Origin: Verrucomicrobiota bacterium
Lineage (GTDB): Bacteria; Verrucomicrobiota; Verrucomicrobiia; Opitutales; Opitutaceae
Reading direction: 5' to 3'
NCBI GenBank assembly: GCA_023430565.1
Contig: JAEZAD010000062.1
Span: forward strand, 20,654 to 84,653
DNA: 64,000 nucleotides
Both the position numbers and the translations under genes were made by a program. The notes below the pieces were generated by a model. It ran no database searches and was not told the origin of the DNA. It saw only the letters and a program-made list of their open reading frames with translations. Numbering within the stretch: the stretch's first letter is position 1; each line of letters starts with the position of its first letter. Shown in pieces: positions 26,755 through 35,820 of this stretch.

Positions 26755-28107
26755 ATGAATAGTTCAATCGATCGTCGCACCTTTGTCCGCCAGGCGGCCA
26801 CGGCTGGCGCGGGCCTTTTGCTCACCTCGAAACTCGCCACGCTCGGCCGCGCGTCGACCGCGACATCGCCGCCATCCGCCAATGGCCGGCTGCGCGTCGC
26901 CGTTGCCGGCACAAATGCGCGCGGCCTTGCGCACGTGCAATGTTTCGCCGGGGTGCCGAATGTGGAAATCGCGTATATCTGCGACGTCGACGACCGCGCG
27001 ATCGCGAAGGGCCTCGCCGAAGTGGCCAAAGTGCAGGCGACGGCGGCGCAGGGCGTGCGGGATTTTCGGCGTGCGCTCGAAGACAAGACCGTGGACGCGC
27101 TGGCGATCGCCGCACCGGATCACTGGCACGCGCCGATGGCGATTCTCGCGCTGGCCGCCGGCAAGCATGTGTTTGTCGAAAAACCGTGCAGTCACAATCC
27201 GCGCGAAGGCGAGCTGCTGATCGAAGCGGCGCGAAAGAGCGGCCGCGTGGTGCAGATGGGAAATCAGCGGCGGTCCTTCGTCGCGATGCAGGAGGCGATC
27301 GCGCAGATTCGCGAGGGCGCGATCGGACGGCCGTATTTCGGGCGTGGTTGGTATGCGAATACGCGAAAGCCGATCGGGCGCGGGCAGCCGACGGCGGTGC
27401 CGGAGTGGCTCGACTTCGAGTTGTGGCAGGGGCCGGCGCCGCGGCGGGCGTTCGTCGACAATCTCGTTCACTACAACTGGCACTGGCATTGGCATTGGGG
27501 GACGGGCGAGGCGCTGAACAACGGCACGCACGAGATGGATGTCTGCCGCTGGGCGCTCGGCGTGGATTACCCGACCAAGGTGAGTTCGTCCGGCGGACGG
27601 TTTCACTTCGAGGACGACTGGGAGACGCCGGACACGCAAACGATCGGGTGGGAGTTCCCCAACGGGGTGAGCATGACGTGGGAAGGTCGGAGCTGTAATG
27701 GCTATCCGATCGAGGGCCGTCAGCGCGGTGCGATGATTCACGGCACGGAAGGAACGGCGCTGCTCGATGGCGAGGAGTATGCGTTTTACGACTTGAAGGG
27801 AAATCTCGTGCGCGAAGTGAAGTCGCAGCGCGTCGTCGATCCGACGAACACCATGAGCAGCACGGGGCTCGATGCCGAGGTGCCGCATTTCCGAAATTTC
27901 GTGGAGGCGATCCGTGACGGAGCGAAACTGACCGCGCCGATCGACGATGCGAACGCGAGCGTGACGATGCTGCATCTCGGCAACATCGCTCAGCGGGTGG
28001 GGCGCACGCTGCGTTGCGATCCGGCGAATGGCCGAATCCAGAACGACGCGGAGGCGATGAAACTGTGGGGCCGTGAGTATGCACCGGGTTGGGCGCCGAA
28101 AGTCTGA
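26755..28107 (+). CDS. Tat-exported Gfo/Idh/MocA-family oxidoreductase
   Basis: The protein has 450 residues. The N-terminus is a twin-arginine signal (DRRTFVRQAATAGAGLLL). A Rossmann domain with a degenerate glycine motif (VAVAGTNARG) and the VFVEKPCSHN active-site EKP follow. The C-terminal domain includes NWHWHWHWGTGEALNNGTHEMD and GTEGTALLDGEEYAF. Export as a folded protein with bound NAD(P) is typical of GH109-like and 3-keto-glycoside oxidoreductases in this phylum. Position right after DUF1080 suggests a shared 3-keto-sugar step in the periplasm. A GH109-type glycosidase mechanism is an alternative. Confidence 0.85.
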   Translation: MNSSIDRRTFVRQAATAGAGLLLTSKLATLGRASTATSPPSANGRLRVAVAGTNARGLAHVQCFAGVPNVEIAYICDVDDRAIAKGLAEVAKVQATAAQGVRDFRRALEDKTVDALAIAAPDHWHAPMAILALAAGKHVFVEKPCSHNPREGELLIEAARKSGRVVQMGNQRRSFVAMQEAIAQIREGAIGRPYFGRGWYANTRKPIGRGQPTAVPEWLDFELWQGPAPRRAFVDNLVHYNWHWHWHWGTGEALNNGTHEMDVCRWALGVDYPTKVSSSGGRFHFEDDWETPDTQTIGWEFPNGVSMTWEGRSCNGYPIEGRQRGAMIHGTEGTALLDGEEYAFYDLKGNLVREVKSQRVVDPTNTMSSTGLDAEVPHFRNFVEAIRDGAKLTAPIDDANASVTMLHLGNIAQRVGRTLRCDPANGRIQNDAEAMKLWGREYAPGWAPKV

Positions 28108-28181
28108 CCAGATCGCGCGCGAACTCGACCCCAGCTGTGAACATCTCGACGGCCTTCCGCAGGATTGAGCGGATCTTCTCC

Positions 28182-29159
28182 ATGACTCTCGCACTGTTCG
28201 CAACGGTTGCGGGAGGGGCGGCCATGGGAAGCGAAAGGCACGTGGTGTCTGTTGCTGGAGATCAAATCCTGTTCGACGGGACGCCGGTGAAGTTGATCGG
28301 ATTGCGGATGTCGAACGCGCTGATGTCCGATGCGACCGCGCAGGAGTTGATCGATCACCTGGATGCGTTCCGCGAGTATGGCGTGAATACGTTTTCGGTT
28401 TACGTGATGGGGTCGCGTTTCGGCGACGTGAAAGGCTATCGGCCGGACGCGACGCTCGATCCAATTTATGCGGCGCGGCTCGCGCGGATTCTCACGGCGG
28501 CGGACCACCGCGGGATGATCGTGCTCGTGGGCTGCCTGTATTGGTCCGACTCCGAAGCGAAGGTGGAGCTCGGCCATTGGACGCAGGCCGAGGCGGATCG
28601 AGCCGTGGCGAACACGGTGAGCTGGTTGAAGCGGCAGGGATTTCGCAACGTGATCGTCGATCCCGACAACGAGGGCATGGCGCGAAAAGCGAACGGCTGG
28701 AGCGTCACGCAGATGATCGACGCCGGGCATCGCGAGAACCCGGAATGCGTGATCGCCTACAACTATCGCGAGCCGGCGCCGGAAACCGCGGACCTCACGA
28801 TCCACCATGCACCGCGCGTCCCCGGGAAACCGTATGTCGAAACCGAGGGCACGCCGAATGTCGTTCCTTACTGGCACGAGTATAGCCGGCGCGACGGGCT
28901 GCGGAACTACCTCAACATTGGGATCTACACCGAGGCCATGAAGGAGGAGCAGCGGGCCGACACGGATGAAGGCATCGCGAACGCGAACGGTTACCTGCTC
29001 GCATCGACATGGCTCCAGTGTCCGCCGCCGGACGGACCGAACATGCGACCGGAAGGCGACGGTTCGCCGGAGAATCCCGGAATCCTCTGGTGGCTGGAGC
29101 ATGTGAAAGCGCGAAACGGAGCCGCGCTTTCGTCGCTTTCGCCGTATTCACGGAAGTAA
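28182..29159 (+). CDS. Secreted TIM-barrel glycosidase-like protein
   Basis: The protein has about 325 residues from ATG 28182, chosen because MTLALFATVAGGAAMGS is a signal peptide and the upstream frame from 28089 is basic and implausible. The opening VVSVAGDQILFDGTPVKLIGLRMSN is the usual start of GH5/cellulase-like barrels. Candidate catalytic acids are in VDPDNEGM and YVETEGTPN, in the strand-4 and strand-7 positions expected of clan GH-A. The family could not be fixed. It is the last gene of the left cluster, 74 bp after the Gfo/Idh/MocA gene, and converges with the next gene. Confidence 0.66.
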   Translation: MTLALFATVAGGAAMGSERHVVSVAGDQILFDGTPVKLIGLRMSNALMSDATAQELIDHLDAFREYGVNTFSVYVMGSRFGDVKGYRPDATLDPIYAARLARILTAADHRGMIVLVGCLYWSDSEAKVELGHWTQAEADRAVANTVSWLKRQGFRNVIVDPDNEGMARKANGWSVTQMIDAGHRENPECVIAYNYREPAPETADLTIHHAPRVPGKPYVETEGTPNVVPYWHEYSRRDGLRNYLNIGIYTEAMKEEQRADTDEGIANANGYLLASTWLQCPPPDGPNMRPEGDGSPENPGILWWLEHVKARNGAALSSLSPYSRK

Positions 29160-29175
29160 TCGGGGACGGTCTTGT

Positions 29176-30279
29176 TCACGAATTGCCGGGCAGGCAAAAC
29201 ACCGCTTCGAGCGGCTCTTGCGAAGTGGGGACGAGACGGCACTCGCTCGACCCCGCGGGGATCAACAGCCGGGCTCCGGGATTGAGCGGTTGAGTTGCCG
29301 CACCGCATTCCAGCGTTCCGGAGCCTGACGTGATCAACATGAGGCGGAAGCGGCCGGCGTTGGGGATCGCCGCGGGGGCGGTTGCCCGGAAACGGCGAAT
29401 CACAAACCGGTCCGTCTGCGCTCCACCGACCAATTCGTCTTCCGTGGCATTCGAGCTGTCGGTTATTCGGCGGGGAGCGAGGCGGCACGTCGCGCGAATC
29501 TCGTCAGGTCGGTAGGAGCGGTAATCGAAAATCTGCAGGCAGAAATCGAGATCGCGGCCCATGTAGCGGCCTTCGGGCGGAACGACGATGCCCTCACGAA
29601 CGAACTCGCAACGGACGACCCAGTCGGAGGGCTCCATGACTTCGAGCATGAGCACGCCTTCGCCGATCGCGTGCGGGAGGCCGCCGGGCACGAGCCACAC
29701 TTCTCCTGCGCGGAGCGGCACGCGATTCAACCGTGCGTGCATGGCGGGCAAATCCTGTTCCGCGATGATTCGTCGCCATTCGTCGGGCGAGGGCGCGTCG
29801 CTGAATCCAAGAAATGCATACGGTTCGACGCCGGGCCGCGCTCCGAGAATCACGTAGGTCTCGAGTTTGCCGTAGGGCGAATCGAGGTGTGCGCGGGAGA
29901 AGGCGGCGGTCGGGTGCGCCTGAACGTGGAGACGGATCGAGGAGTCGAGGAGTTTGGCGAGGAAGCCGATCTCCGTTCCGACCGCGGCCAGATGATCGGC
30001 GCCGAGCAGATGCAGGGGATGGCGCGCGATCTCGGTGCGAAGGTCGCTTTCGGCGCCGTCGGGTGATTGCACGCGGGTGATGCCTTCATCGCGGCGGGCG
30101 GGAAGGCCGGGATTTTTTGCAAGGGTCGTGGAGGCGATCCAGTCCTCCGGCATGTCGCCGTCGGCACCGTTGCCCGAGCCGGTCCAGCGCTCGAGCATCG
30201 CGCCTCCGGTGTAGTTGCGGCGGACGCGCGTGGGCAGGACGACGAAGTAGGGCGGCAGTCGGTCGGCGGAAGCGCTCAT
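29176..30279 (-). CDS. Class I mannose-6-phosphate isomerase-like protein
   Basis: The protein has 367 residues from ATG 30279 (MSASADRLPPYF); the open frame to 30498 is an unused extension. Type I phosphomannose isomerase zinc motifs are present: HVQAHPTAAFSRAHLDSPYGKLETYVIL (His and Glu ligands), and WLVPGGLPHAIGEGVLMLEV (His ligand). The C-terminal part is a second cupin (FRLMLITSGSGTLECG). It would interconvert mannose-6-phosphate and fructose-6-phosphate or act on a related sugar. It lies 73 bp after the Gfo/Idh/MocA gene on the same strand, so it is probably the last gene of that operon. Confidence 0.82.
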   Translation of the reverse strand: MSASADRLPPYFVVLPTRVRRNYTGGAMLERWTGSGNGADGDMPEDWIASTTLAKNPGLPARRDEGITRVQSPDGAESDLRTEIARHPLHLLGADHLAAVGTEIGFLAKLLDSSIRLHVQAHPTAAFSRAHLDSPYGKLETYVILGARPGVEPYAFLGFSDAPSPDEWRRIIAEQDLPAMHARLNRVPLRAGEVWLVPGGLPHAIGEGVLMLEVMEPSDWVVRCEFVREGIVVPPEGRYMGRDLDFCLQIFDYRSYRPDEIRATCRLAPRRITDSSNATEDELVGGAQTDRFVIRRFRATAPAAIPNAGRFRLMLITSGSGTLECGAATQPLNPGARLLIPAGSSECRLVPTSQEPLEAVFCLPGNS

Positions 30280-30352
30280 GCTGAGCGCCAAGGATAGTTT
30301 TTCGGGAGCGGCGAAAGCAAAGGACAACTTCGACCGATCGAAAAACTCGCGC

Positions 30353-31444
30353 TCAGCGCTCGGGTAAAGCGGGACTGGGCTCGGTCGAAAGCGACTGCCA
30401 CTCCGCGGCGGTTTTGGCCGACTGGTCCTCCGCCAGAATCTGGCGGATCGTGGCGAGATTTTGGCGTGCGCTGGTCTGGGGCTCGCGCCCGGTTTCAATG
30501 GAAATCAGAAGATCGGCCATGGGACCGCAAAAGCTGTCGAGGAAGCCTGAAGGCGCGCACTCGACGGTCACTGGATCGGCGCCGAGGCGGTCGGAGCGAA
30601 GCGTGAGAGACGTGCCCCAGACCGGAAACGTGAGAGTCCCGCGATCGCCTTCGATGCGGACGTTGTTGGTGTTCAGTCCGCCGCGATGAAGTTCGTTATG
30701 AAGAATGAGACCGGTGCCGTCGGCACCGAAGTCGATCATACTGGCGAGCAGATTGTCGGCGGCGAAGGCCTGTCCCGGCATGCGGCTCGTGCGCGCGAGC
30801 ACGCGTTGCGGGTCGCGATCCATGAAACCGCGCACGAGGTCGGCGAGGTGACTGTTCCACTGCAGCGTGATGAAGTCGCGACAGCGGCTGTAGAACGGAT
30901 GCTCGGCGAGATCGCGGTCCTGCGTGCCATGCAGTTCGATGGACGTGAAATACGGCCGGCCGATCCAGCCGGCGGCAATCAGCCCACGTGCGGCGAAGGG
31001 TGCGGGCAGCCAGCGGTAGTTTTGATTTACGGCAAAGGGAATCCCGGCGGCATCGGCAGCGTGGATCATGCGTTCACAAGCGGCGAGATCGAGCGCGAGC
31101 GGTTTTTCGGTGAGCAGTGGTTTGCCGGCCGCGGCGCAGTCGGCGACGATTTCCTCGCGAACGTTTGGCTGCGTCAGAAGGGAAATAACTTCGACCCGCG
31201 GATCGTCGATGACGCGGCGATAGTCTTCGTAAAGCGCGGGAATGCCGAAGTCGTCACCGGCCGAGCGGCGGCGAGCGGGATCGAGATCGGATGCGGCGAC
31301 AACGTTCCAGGCGGCGGCTCGATAGGCGGGCAGGTGAGCGCGGGAAATCCCGCCGAGGCCGATCACGCCGATGCGCCAGTCCTTGCGCTCCGGCAAAGGC
31401 AGGTTTGCCGGGAGATTCAATTCGGAGAGAAAGGCCGTTTTCAT
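30353..31444 (-). CDS. Gfo/Idh/MocA-family sugar oxidoreductase
   Basis: The protein has 363 residues and is cytoplasmic. The Rossmann motif IGVIGLGGISRAH is near residue 25, the catalytic EKP is in LLTEKPLALD, followed by AVNQNYRWLPA, then a C-terminal alpha/beta domain with HLADLVRGF and NTNNVRIEGDRGTL. It is likely an NAD(P)-dependent dehydrogenase of a sugar or sugar acid. Its ATG overlaps the stop of the upstream cupin gene by 4 nt, so the two are coupled. Confidence 0.88.
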   Translation of the reverse strand: MKTAFLSELNLPANLPLPERKDWRIGVIGLGGISRAHLPAYRAAAWNVVAASDLDPARRRSAGDDFGIPALYEDYRRVIDDPRVEVISLLTQPNVREEIVADCAAAGKPLLTEKPLALDLAACERMIHAADAAGIPFAVNQNYRWLPAPFAARGLIAAGWIGRPYFTSIELHGTQDRDLAEHPFYSRCRDFITLQWNSHLADLVRGFMDRDPQRVLARTSRMPGQAFAADNLLASMIDFGADGTGLILHNELHRGGLNTNNVRIEGDRGTLTFPVWGTSLTLRSDRLGADPVTVECAPSGFLDSFCGPMADLLISIETGREPQTSARQNLATIRQILAEDQSAKTAAEWQSLSTEPSPALPER

Positions 31445-31779
31445 GACGACGCCGGTCGCAGGAGTTTGGGGTCGAGATGGCCTTCGCGTTTGAGTCCACG
31501 CAGCGGACCTTCCGCCCAGAAGTAGACGGTGTCTTCGAGGATCTCGACGACCTCGTGAACGTCGCCCATGCGGGTGACGAGCACGTCTTTCGGCTCGAGG
31601 ATATAGTCGAGGCCCTCGGAGCGCATATGCATGCGGCCCTCGATCATGAAGACGTATTCGTCGCAGTCATGGAAGTGCGGCTCGGTGATGTGGCGCCCGC
31701 CTTGCTTGAATTTGGCGAGTCCCCAATACGTGAAATCGTTGGCGGGGACGTTGGCGTTTTTGCCTTGGATGATGGGCAT
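31441..31779 (-). CDS. Small single-domain cupin
   Basis: The protein has 112 residues with the cupin metal motif HFHDCDEYVFMIEG (His, His, Glu) and a second motif around MGDVHEVVEIL. Proteins of this type are sugar isomerases, lyases or sensors. Being first in an operon with a sugar oxidoreductase and a mannose-6-phosphate isomerase-like enzyme suggests a role in handling an oxidised sugar. The gene diverges from an AraC regulator over 83 bp. Confidence 0.8.
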   Translation of the reverse strand: MPIIQGKNANVPANDFTYWGLAKFKQGGRHITEPHFHDCDEYVFMIEGRMHMRSEGLDYILEPKDVLVTRMGDVHEVVEILEDTVYFWAEGPLRGLKREGHLDPKLLRPASS

Positions 31780-31862
31780 GGGTTCGGGGAATGCAGGATG
31801 GAGTTTTGCGTCGCGTTTGATCGACCGGCAACCAACATGCCATGGACTAAACCGGCATTCGT

Positions 31863-32672
31863 ATGGAGAAAAACGTCAGCACGGTCGAAGGCCTGATTGC
31901 ATGGATCGAACGGCAGCGACGGGTGCCGTTGGTGTTCGCCGAGGCGGCGCAGACGGAATTGCTGCAAACGGAACCCCGTCCGCTGCTGGAACTGGTGCTT
32001 GTGCTGCGAGGAGGTTTCACGCTGCAGGTGGGGCATTGCGAGAAGGAGCTGGAGACGGGCGACGTCGCCTGGATCAACGCGCATCATGGCAACCGGGCGG
32101 AGCTGGCCGGGACGAATGTGCGCTACGGGTGCCTTTCGCTCGACGTGGGAGGGCATGCGGAATTCCGGAATTTCGGGCGCGCACCGGTCCTGGAGTTGAT
32201 GCAAGGACCGAGTCTGGAATGGAGCACGGCGGCTTTTGCGGAAGTGGTCCGATGGCATCGTGCGAGCGCGGATCCGCTCCGGGAAACGATGCTGCGATCT
32301 GCGCTGATTCGTTTGTTGGGAAATCTGTCACTCGCCGGCGAAGAGCCCGAAGGTGCCACGCGTCCGGCGCGGCTGCTGCGTGCGCTGGCGATCATCGATG
32401 CGCGGTCGGCGGATGCCGCACTCTCGATCGATGCGATCGCGCGGGAGGCTGGGATGTCGAACTCCACGCTCAGGCGGATGTTCGTCGAGCATTTGAAAAT
32501 GACGCCGATCGAATACCTGCAGAATCTGCGCCTGGCGCGGGCGCGGGACTTTCTCGCAAAGACAAACCTGGGCGTGAAGCAGATCGCCGCCCGCGTGGGC
32601 TACGCGGACCCGCTGTATTTTTCGAAGGCGTTTCGACGGAAATTTGGGCGACCGCCGAGCGAGCGGGTTTAG
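31863..32672 (+). CDS. AraC-family transcriptional regulator
   Basis: The protein has 269 residues. The N-terminal ligand domain of about 150 residues is diverged (LLELVLVLRGGFTLQVG). The C-terminal double HTH is clear: IDAIAREAGMSNSTLRRMF, then VKQIAARVGYADPLYFSKAFRRKFGRPPSERV. It probably controls the divergent cupin operon, since only 83 bp separate them. I saw no copy of the 34-bp left-cluster element or of the right-cluster palindrome in that gap, so it likely has its own site. Confidence 0.9.
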   Translation: MEKNVSTVEGLIAWIERQRRVPLVFAEAAQTELLQTEPRPLLELVLVLRGGFTLQVGHCEKELETGDVAWINAHHGNRAELAGTNVRYGCLSLDVGGHAEFRNFGRAPVLELMQGPSLEWSTAAFAEVVRWHRASADPLRETMLRSALIRLLGNLSLAGEEPEGATRPARLLRALAIIDARSADAALSIDAIAREAGMSNSTLRRMFVEHLKMTPIEYLQNLRLARARDFLAKTNLGVKQIAARVGYADPLYFSKAFRRKFGRPPSERV

Positions 32673-32679
32673 CAGCGCG

Positions 32680-34050
32680 CTAGATCAGCCGCGCGGCGGC
32701 GGCGATCGCGTCTTTGGTGAGCAACTCGAGACTGCCCGCGGCGAAGGGGCTTTGCCAGACGGAGTATTGATCGCGCTTGTAGTGCGCGCGGGGCGGAAGG
32801 TAGCCGGCGTAGCCATTGGTGACGTTCAACACGACCACGGGGCGCGGAGCGAAACGACGGCGAAGCGCCTGCTGGAAACCGGAGTAGGCCTCGTTGGGCT
32901 GGGCGACGAGGAGCGCTTCGCCGATGCGCCAGCTCCAGAGCGGCATGTCGGCGTGCGTGCCGTCGCCCACGATCCGGCGGACGGCGCGTTTTCGCCACAA
33001 GCGTTCGCGCAAGGCTCGGTCGGTGCAGGTAGCAAGTGCTGACTCGATGGCGCCGAGCGAATCGAGCGGCTTCAGCGGCAGCGAAACGTTGTCCAGCCGG
33101 GCGACGAGCGTGGTGGATCCGGTCGGCGAAACGGGATGCGCGATACCGAGCGGCGCGCCGGATTCGACGATACGATCGACGACGTGGAGCGCATCGGGCC
33201 AGCTTTCGAGCACGCTCAACACGGCGTGGCCGAGGCGACGACCGAGGCGGTCGGCCGCGGCGGTATCCGAACCATGCTGGGCGGCGGGACCGAGATCGCC
33301 GGAGGCGCCCTGGAGGAAGAGGCACGGCGCGCCTGTCGTCGTCTCGACGAGTTCGCGTAGTGCGCCGGGAAAATCAGGCGAAAGCAGACGGTTTTCCGCG
33401 GCGAGCGTCGTGGGATGACAGGCGTAGTTGACGACGGTCGCGAGCGGCTGGCCGGTGTGTGCGTGTTCGACTCGACCCACCAACAAGGTGTCGTCGGCCG
33501 GCTCATTCGGATTCCATCCAACGATGAAGCGCGACTCGGCCGGATGCGGGAGATCGCGATTTTGCGCGAGATCGCAACAACCATAACGCCACGAAAGTCG
33601 CGCGGGGGCGCGGTTGGCGAGAGCGTCGCGCGCGGCAGTCGTCAGGCGTTCGCGGAGTGACGCGAGATAAGGTGCGATGTGTTCACCGCCCGGTTTGGCG
33701 CGATCTTCGCGGTAAAGGTTGGGGCCGGCGTGGGTGTGCGACAGCGACAGCAGCACGCAGGCGGGATCGATTCCGAGTGCGTCGACGATCGCGGTGCGAA
33801 CAAACCACTCGTCGTCGCGGCTTTTCCACCAGCCCAGATCCGCAGCGACGAGAAGAAGAGGAGAGTCTCCGGCAGCGGAGGACAACGCGAGTGCGGTCGC
33901 GGTGAGCGGACGGTGCAGACCTTCGGCGACGTCGCGCGTGGCGGCGCCCCAGTTGCGGGCGTTGATTGCCAGCGGCGGCGTGATGTCGATCCGCGCGACG
34001 CCGATCTCGCCGACGAACGTGGCTGTGAGCAGCGGAGGTGGTCCGAGCAT
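32680..34050 (-). CDS. Neutral/alkaline ceramidase-like metallohydrolase without signal peptide
   Basis: The protein has 456 residues. The N-terminus GVARIDITPPLAINARNWG and the metal motifs SLSHTHAGPNLYRED and VNYACHPTTLAAENRLLSPDFPG match the catalytic domain of neutral ceramidases, followed by FLQGASGDLGP. The C-terminal lipid-binding domain and a signal peptide are lacking, so a cytoplasmic amidase or lactone/ester hydrolase acting on a sugar derivative is more likely than a ceramidase. It lies 9 bp after the SDR gene, as the third gene of the SMP-30 operon. Confidence 0.76.
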   Translation of the reverse strand: MLGPPPLLTATFVGEIGVARIDITPPLAINARNWGAATRDVAEGLHRPLTATALALSSAAGDSPLLLVAADLGWWKSRDDEWFVRTAIVDALGIDPACVLLSLSHTHAGPNLYREDRAKPGGEHIAPYLASLRERLTTAARDALANRAPARLSWRYGCCDLAQNRDLPHPAESRFIVGWNPNEPADDTLLVGRVEHAHTGQPLATVVNYACHPTTLAAENRLLSPDFPGALRELVETTTGAPCLFLQGASGDLGPAAQHGSDTAAADRLGRRLGHAVLSVLESWPDALHVVDRIVESGAPLGIAHPVSPTGSTTLVARLDNVSLPLKPLDSLGAIESALATCTDRALRERLWRKRAVRRIVGDGTHADMPLWSWRIGEALLVAQPNEAYSGFQQALRRRFAPRPVVVLNVTNGYAGYLPPRAHYKRDQYSVWQSPFAAGSLELLTKDAIAAAARLI

Positions 34051-34059
34051 GGCGAGCGA

Positions 34060-34818
34060 TCACACGGCGCGCACCAGCGAAAGCCCGCCGTCGAGCAGCA
34101 GCACCGCGCCCGTCATCTGGCGGTTGTCCGGGCGGCACAAATACGCGACGCCGTCGGCGACATCGTCGGGGTCGAGCAGGCTGCGCAGCGGCACGCCGCT
34201 GCGGGCGCGTTCGCGAAAACCGGGGGTTTCGTCGAAGAGGCGTTTGCTCAGGCCGGCGTCGACGCGGCCGGGTGCGACCTCGTTGACCAGGATCCCGTGC
34301 GGGGCGAGTTCGAGCGCGAGGCATTGCATGGCCATGCGCAGGCCGGCTTTCGCGGCGCAATAGGCGACGAGATTCGGATGGGGCGCGTGCGCGGCCCAAC
34401 TGCCGATGAAGACGATGCGGCCGCGCTGGCGGGCAGCGACGAGACGTTTCGCGGCGAGTTGCGCGAGCAGGAAGGCGCCGGTGAGATTGACGTCGACCGT
34501 GCGTTGCCAGGCGGGCGAGGTGGTTTTGAGGGAACTGCCGAGTTCAACGATCGCGGCGTTGGGAACGACGAGGCTCGGCGGCGCGAGGTCGTGGCTCACG
34601 CGGCCGAGCCAGGCGTCAACGGCCGCGGCGTCGGAGACATCGACCTGGGTGTAGTGAAAACCGGCGACGCGGGAGCGGACTTTCGCCCGGGGCAGCACGT
34701 CGCCAAGGGCCACGCGCGCGCCGTGGGCACGGAATCGACGCGCGATGGCACGACCGATGTCGCCCGCTCCGCCGCTGACGACGGCGACCTGACCTGCGAG
34801 CGTGCGGTCGCGTTTCAT
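34060..34818 (-). CDS. Short-chain dehydrogenase/reductase
   Basis: The protein has 252 residues from ATG 34818. A cofactor loop SGGAGDIGRAIA, an Asp-based selectivity element (ALGDV) that suggests NAD, catalytic Ser in IGSWAAH, and YCAAKAG (Tyr and Lys) are all present. The ending MTGAVLLLDGG is classical. Its start overlaps the SMP-30 lactonase stop by ATGA. A sugar 1-dehydrogenase making the lactone that SMP-30 opens is the simplest pairing. Rhamnose is a candidate because GH78 lies in the same presumed regulon. Confidence 0.88.
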   Translation of the reverse strand: MKRDRTLAGQVAVVSGGAGDIGRAIARRFRAHGARVALGDVLPRAKVRSRVAGFHYTQVDVSDAAAVDAWLGRVSHDLAPPSLVVPNAAIVELGSSLKTTSPAWQRTVDVNLTGAFLLAQLAAKRLVAARQRGRIVFIGSWAAHAPHPNLVAYCAAKAGLRMAMQCLALELAPHGILVNEVAPGRVDAGLSKRLFDETPGFRERARSGVPLRSLLDPDDVADGVAYLCRPDNRQMTGAVLLLDGGLSLVRAV

Positions 34819-35723
34819 CGGGGCAAAGGCGGGCGAACGAAGACGTCGGCCGGAAGACCGCGCACGCCGGGTTGAACGGAAAACAGACTGCCGGCGAGCG
34901 GCTGCCCGGCGCGTTCCGCGGAAGAGAAACCTTGATGGGCGGTCGTGATATAGAGCGTGGAAAGGTCCGGCCCGCCGAACGTGCAGGAGGTGACGCGCTG
35001 CGCGGGCAGCGAAATCGTGGCGAGCGTCGTGCCGGTGACGCCGTGAATGCGGCGCACACAACCGCCGTCCCAAAACGCGACCCAGAGATGCCCCTCGGCG
35101 TCGATGCACATGCCGTCGGGCAGGCTTGGGTCTTCGCCGAACGAAGCGAGCACCGAGCGTTCATCGATTTGTCCGCTGAAAGGATCCCAGCGAAAACGAT
35201 CGATGCGGCGGGTCAGAGAATCGATGAAGGTGAACTCGCGACGAGCGACGTTCCACGCCAGGCCGTTGCTGCAGCCGACGTCGCGCAGCACGCGTTGCGG
35301 CGAGCCGCCGGGTTGAAGCGAAAACAACGTGCCGAGAGGTTTTCCGTCCCCACCGGTTGGCATCGTGCCGGCCCAGAGACGTCCGGTGGGATCGCATTTA
35401 CCGTCATTGCAGCGGAGTGGTGTTTCCGCGGGTTCGAGGGGCGCGAAAACGTCGAGTCTTCCGGACGCAATTTCAACGTAGGCGAGAGACGCGCCGACGC
35501 CGGCGACGAGGATGCCGGGGTCGTCCGTCAACGCGACGAAACCGAGCGGCGGGGGAAGTTCGAGCGTGTTGCGCTTTTTGGCGTCGCGATCGAGCCAGTG
35601 GAGATTTCCACGGACGATATCGACCCAATACAGGCGTTCCCGGCGGGTGTCCCACACGGGACCTTCGCCGAGTTCGGAAAGTGCGGAGAGGGGCAGGGCG
35701 AGCGGTTCGGGTTCGTGGGGCAC
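34815..35723 (-). CDS. SMP-30/gluconolactonase-family lactonase
   Basis: The protein has about 302 residues from GTG 35723 (VPHEPEPL). Upstream in-frame starts, including ATG 35780, lie in or past the operator at 35777-35788, so I consider them unlikely. The six-bladed propeller metal ligands are visible: Glu in SELGEGPVWD, Asn in CNDGKCDPTG, and Asp in LPDGMCIDAEG; CSNGLAWN supplies a further one. It opens sugar-1,4- or 1,5-lactones. It is the first gene of an operon with an SDR and a ceramidase-like hydrolase and is transcribed away from the Gfo/Idh-GNAT operon. Confidence 0.87.
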   Translation of the reverse strand: MPHEPEPLALPLSALSELGEGPVWDTRRERLYWVDIVRGNLHWLDRDAKKRNTLELPPPLGFVALTDDPGILVAGVGASLAYVEIASGRLDVFAPLEPAETPLRCNDGKCDPTGRLWAGTMPTGGDGKPLGTLFSLQPGGSPQRVLRDVGCSNGLAWNVARREFTFIDSLTRRIDRFRWDPFSGQIDERSVLASFGEDPSLPDGMCIDAEGHLWVAFWDGGCVRRIHGVTGTTLATISLPAQRVTSCTFGGPDLSTLYITTAHQGFSSAERAGQPLAGSLFSVQPGVRGLPADVFVRPPLPR

Positions 35724-35776
35724 GGCGGCGAGGGTAGGGAGGGTTGAACAACGGATTCGCTCAAGGAGTGGGGGAA

Positions 35777-35788
35777 TCATCCCGATGA
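35777..35788. promoter_or_regulatory. Putative LacI-family operator TCATC-CC-GATGA (site 1)
   Basis: A perfect 5+5 inverted repeat with 2-bp centre lies in the divergent region between the SMP-30 operon and the Gfo/Idh-GNAT operon. Eight further copies lie before other right-cluster units. Its centre is 44 bp from site 2, about four helical turns, so both operators face the same side of the DNA. Confidence 0.75.
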
Positions 35789-35820
35789 GCGAGCACGACG
35801 AACGCAGGGTGGGGGGCGGG

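Noticed and set aside
29160..29175. Terminator between the TIM-barrel and isomerase-like genes
   Set aside because: The gap is only 16 bp and holds no stem with T-run.
32392..32403. TCATCGATGC inside the second AraC gene as an operator
   Set aside because: It lacks the 2-bp centre and lies within coding sequence.
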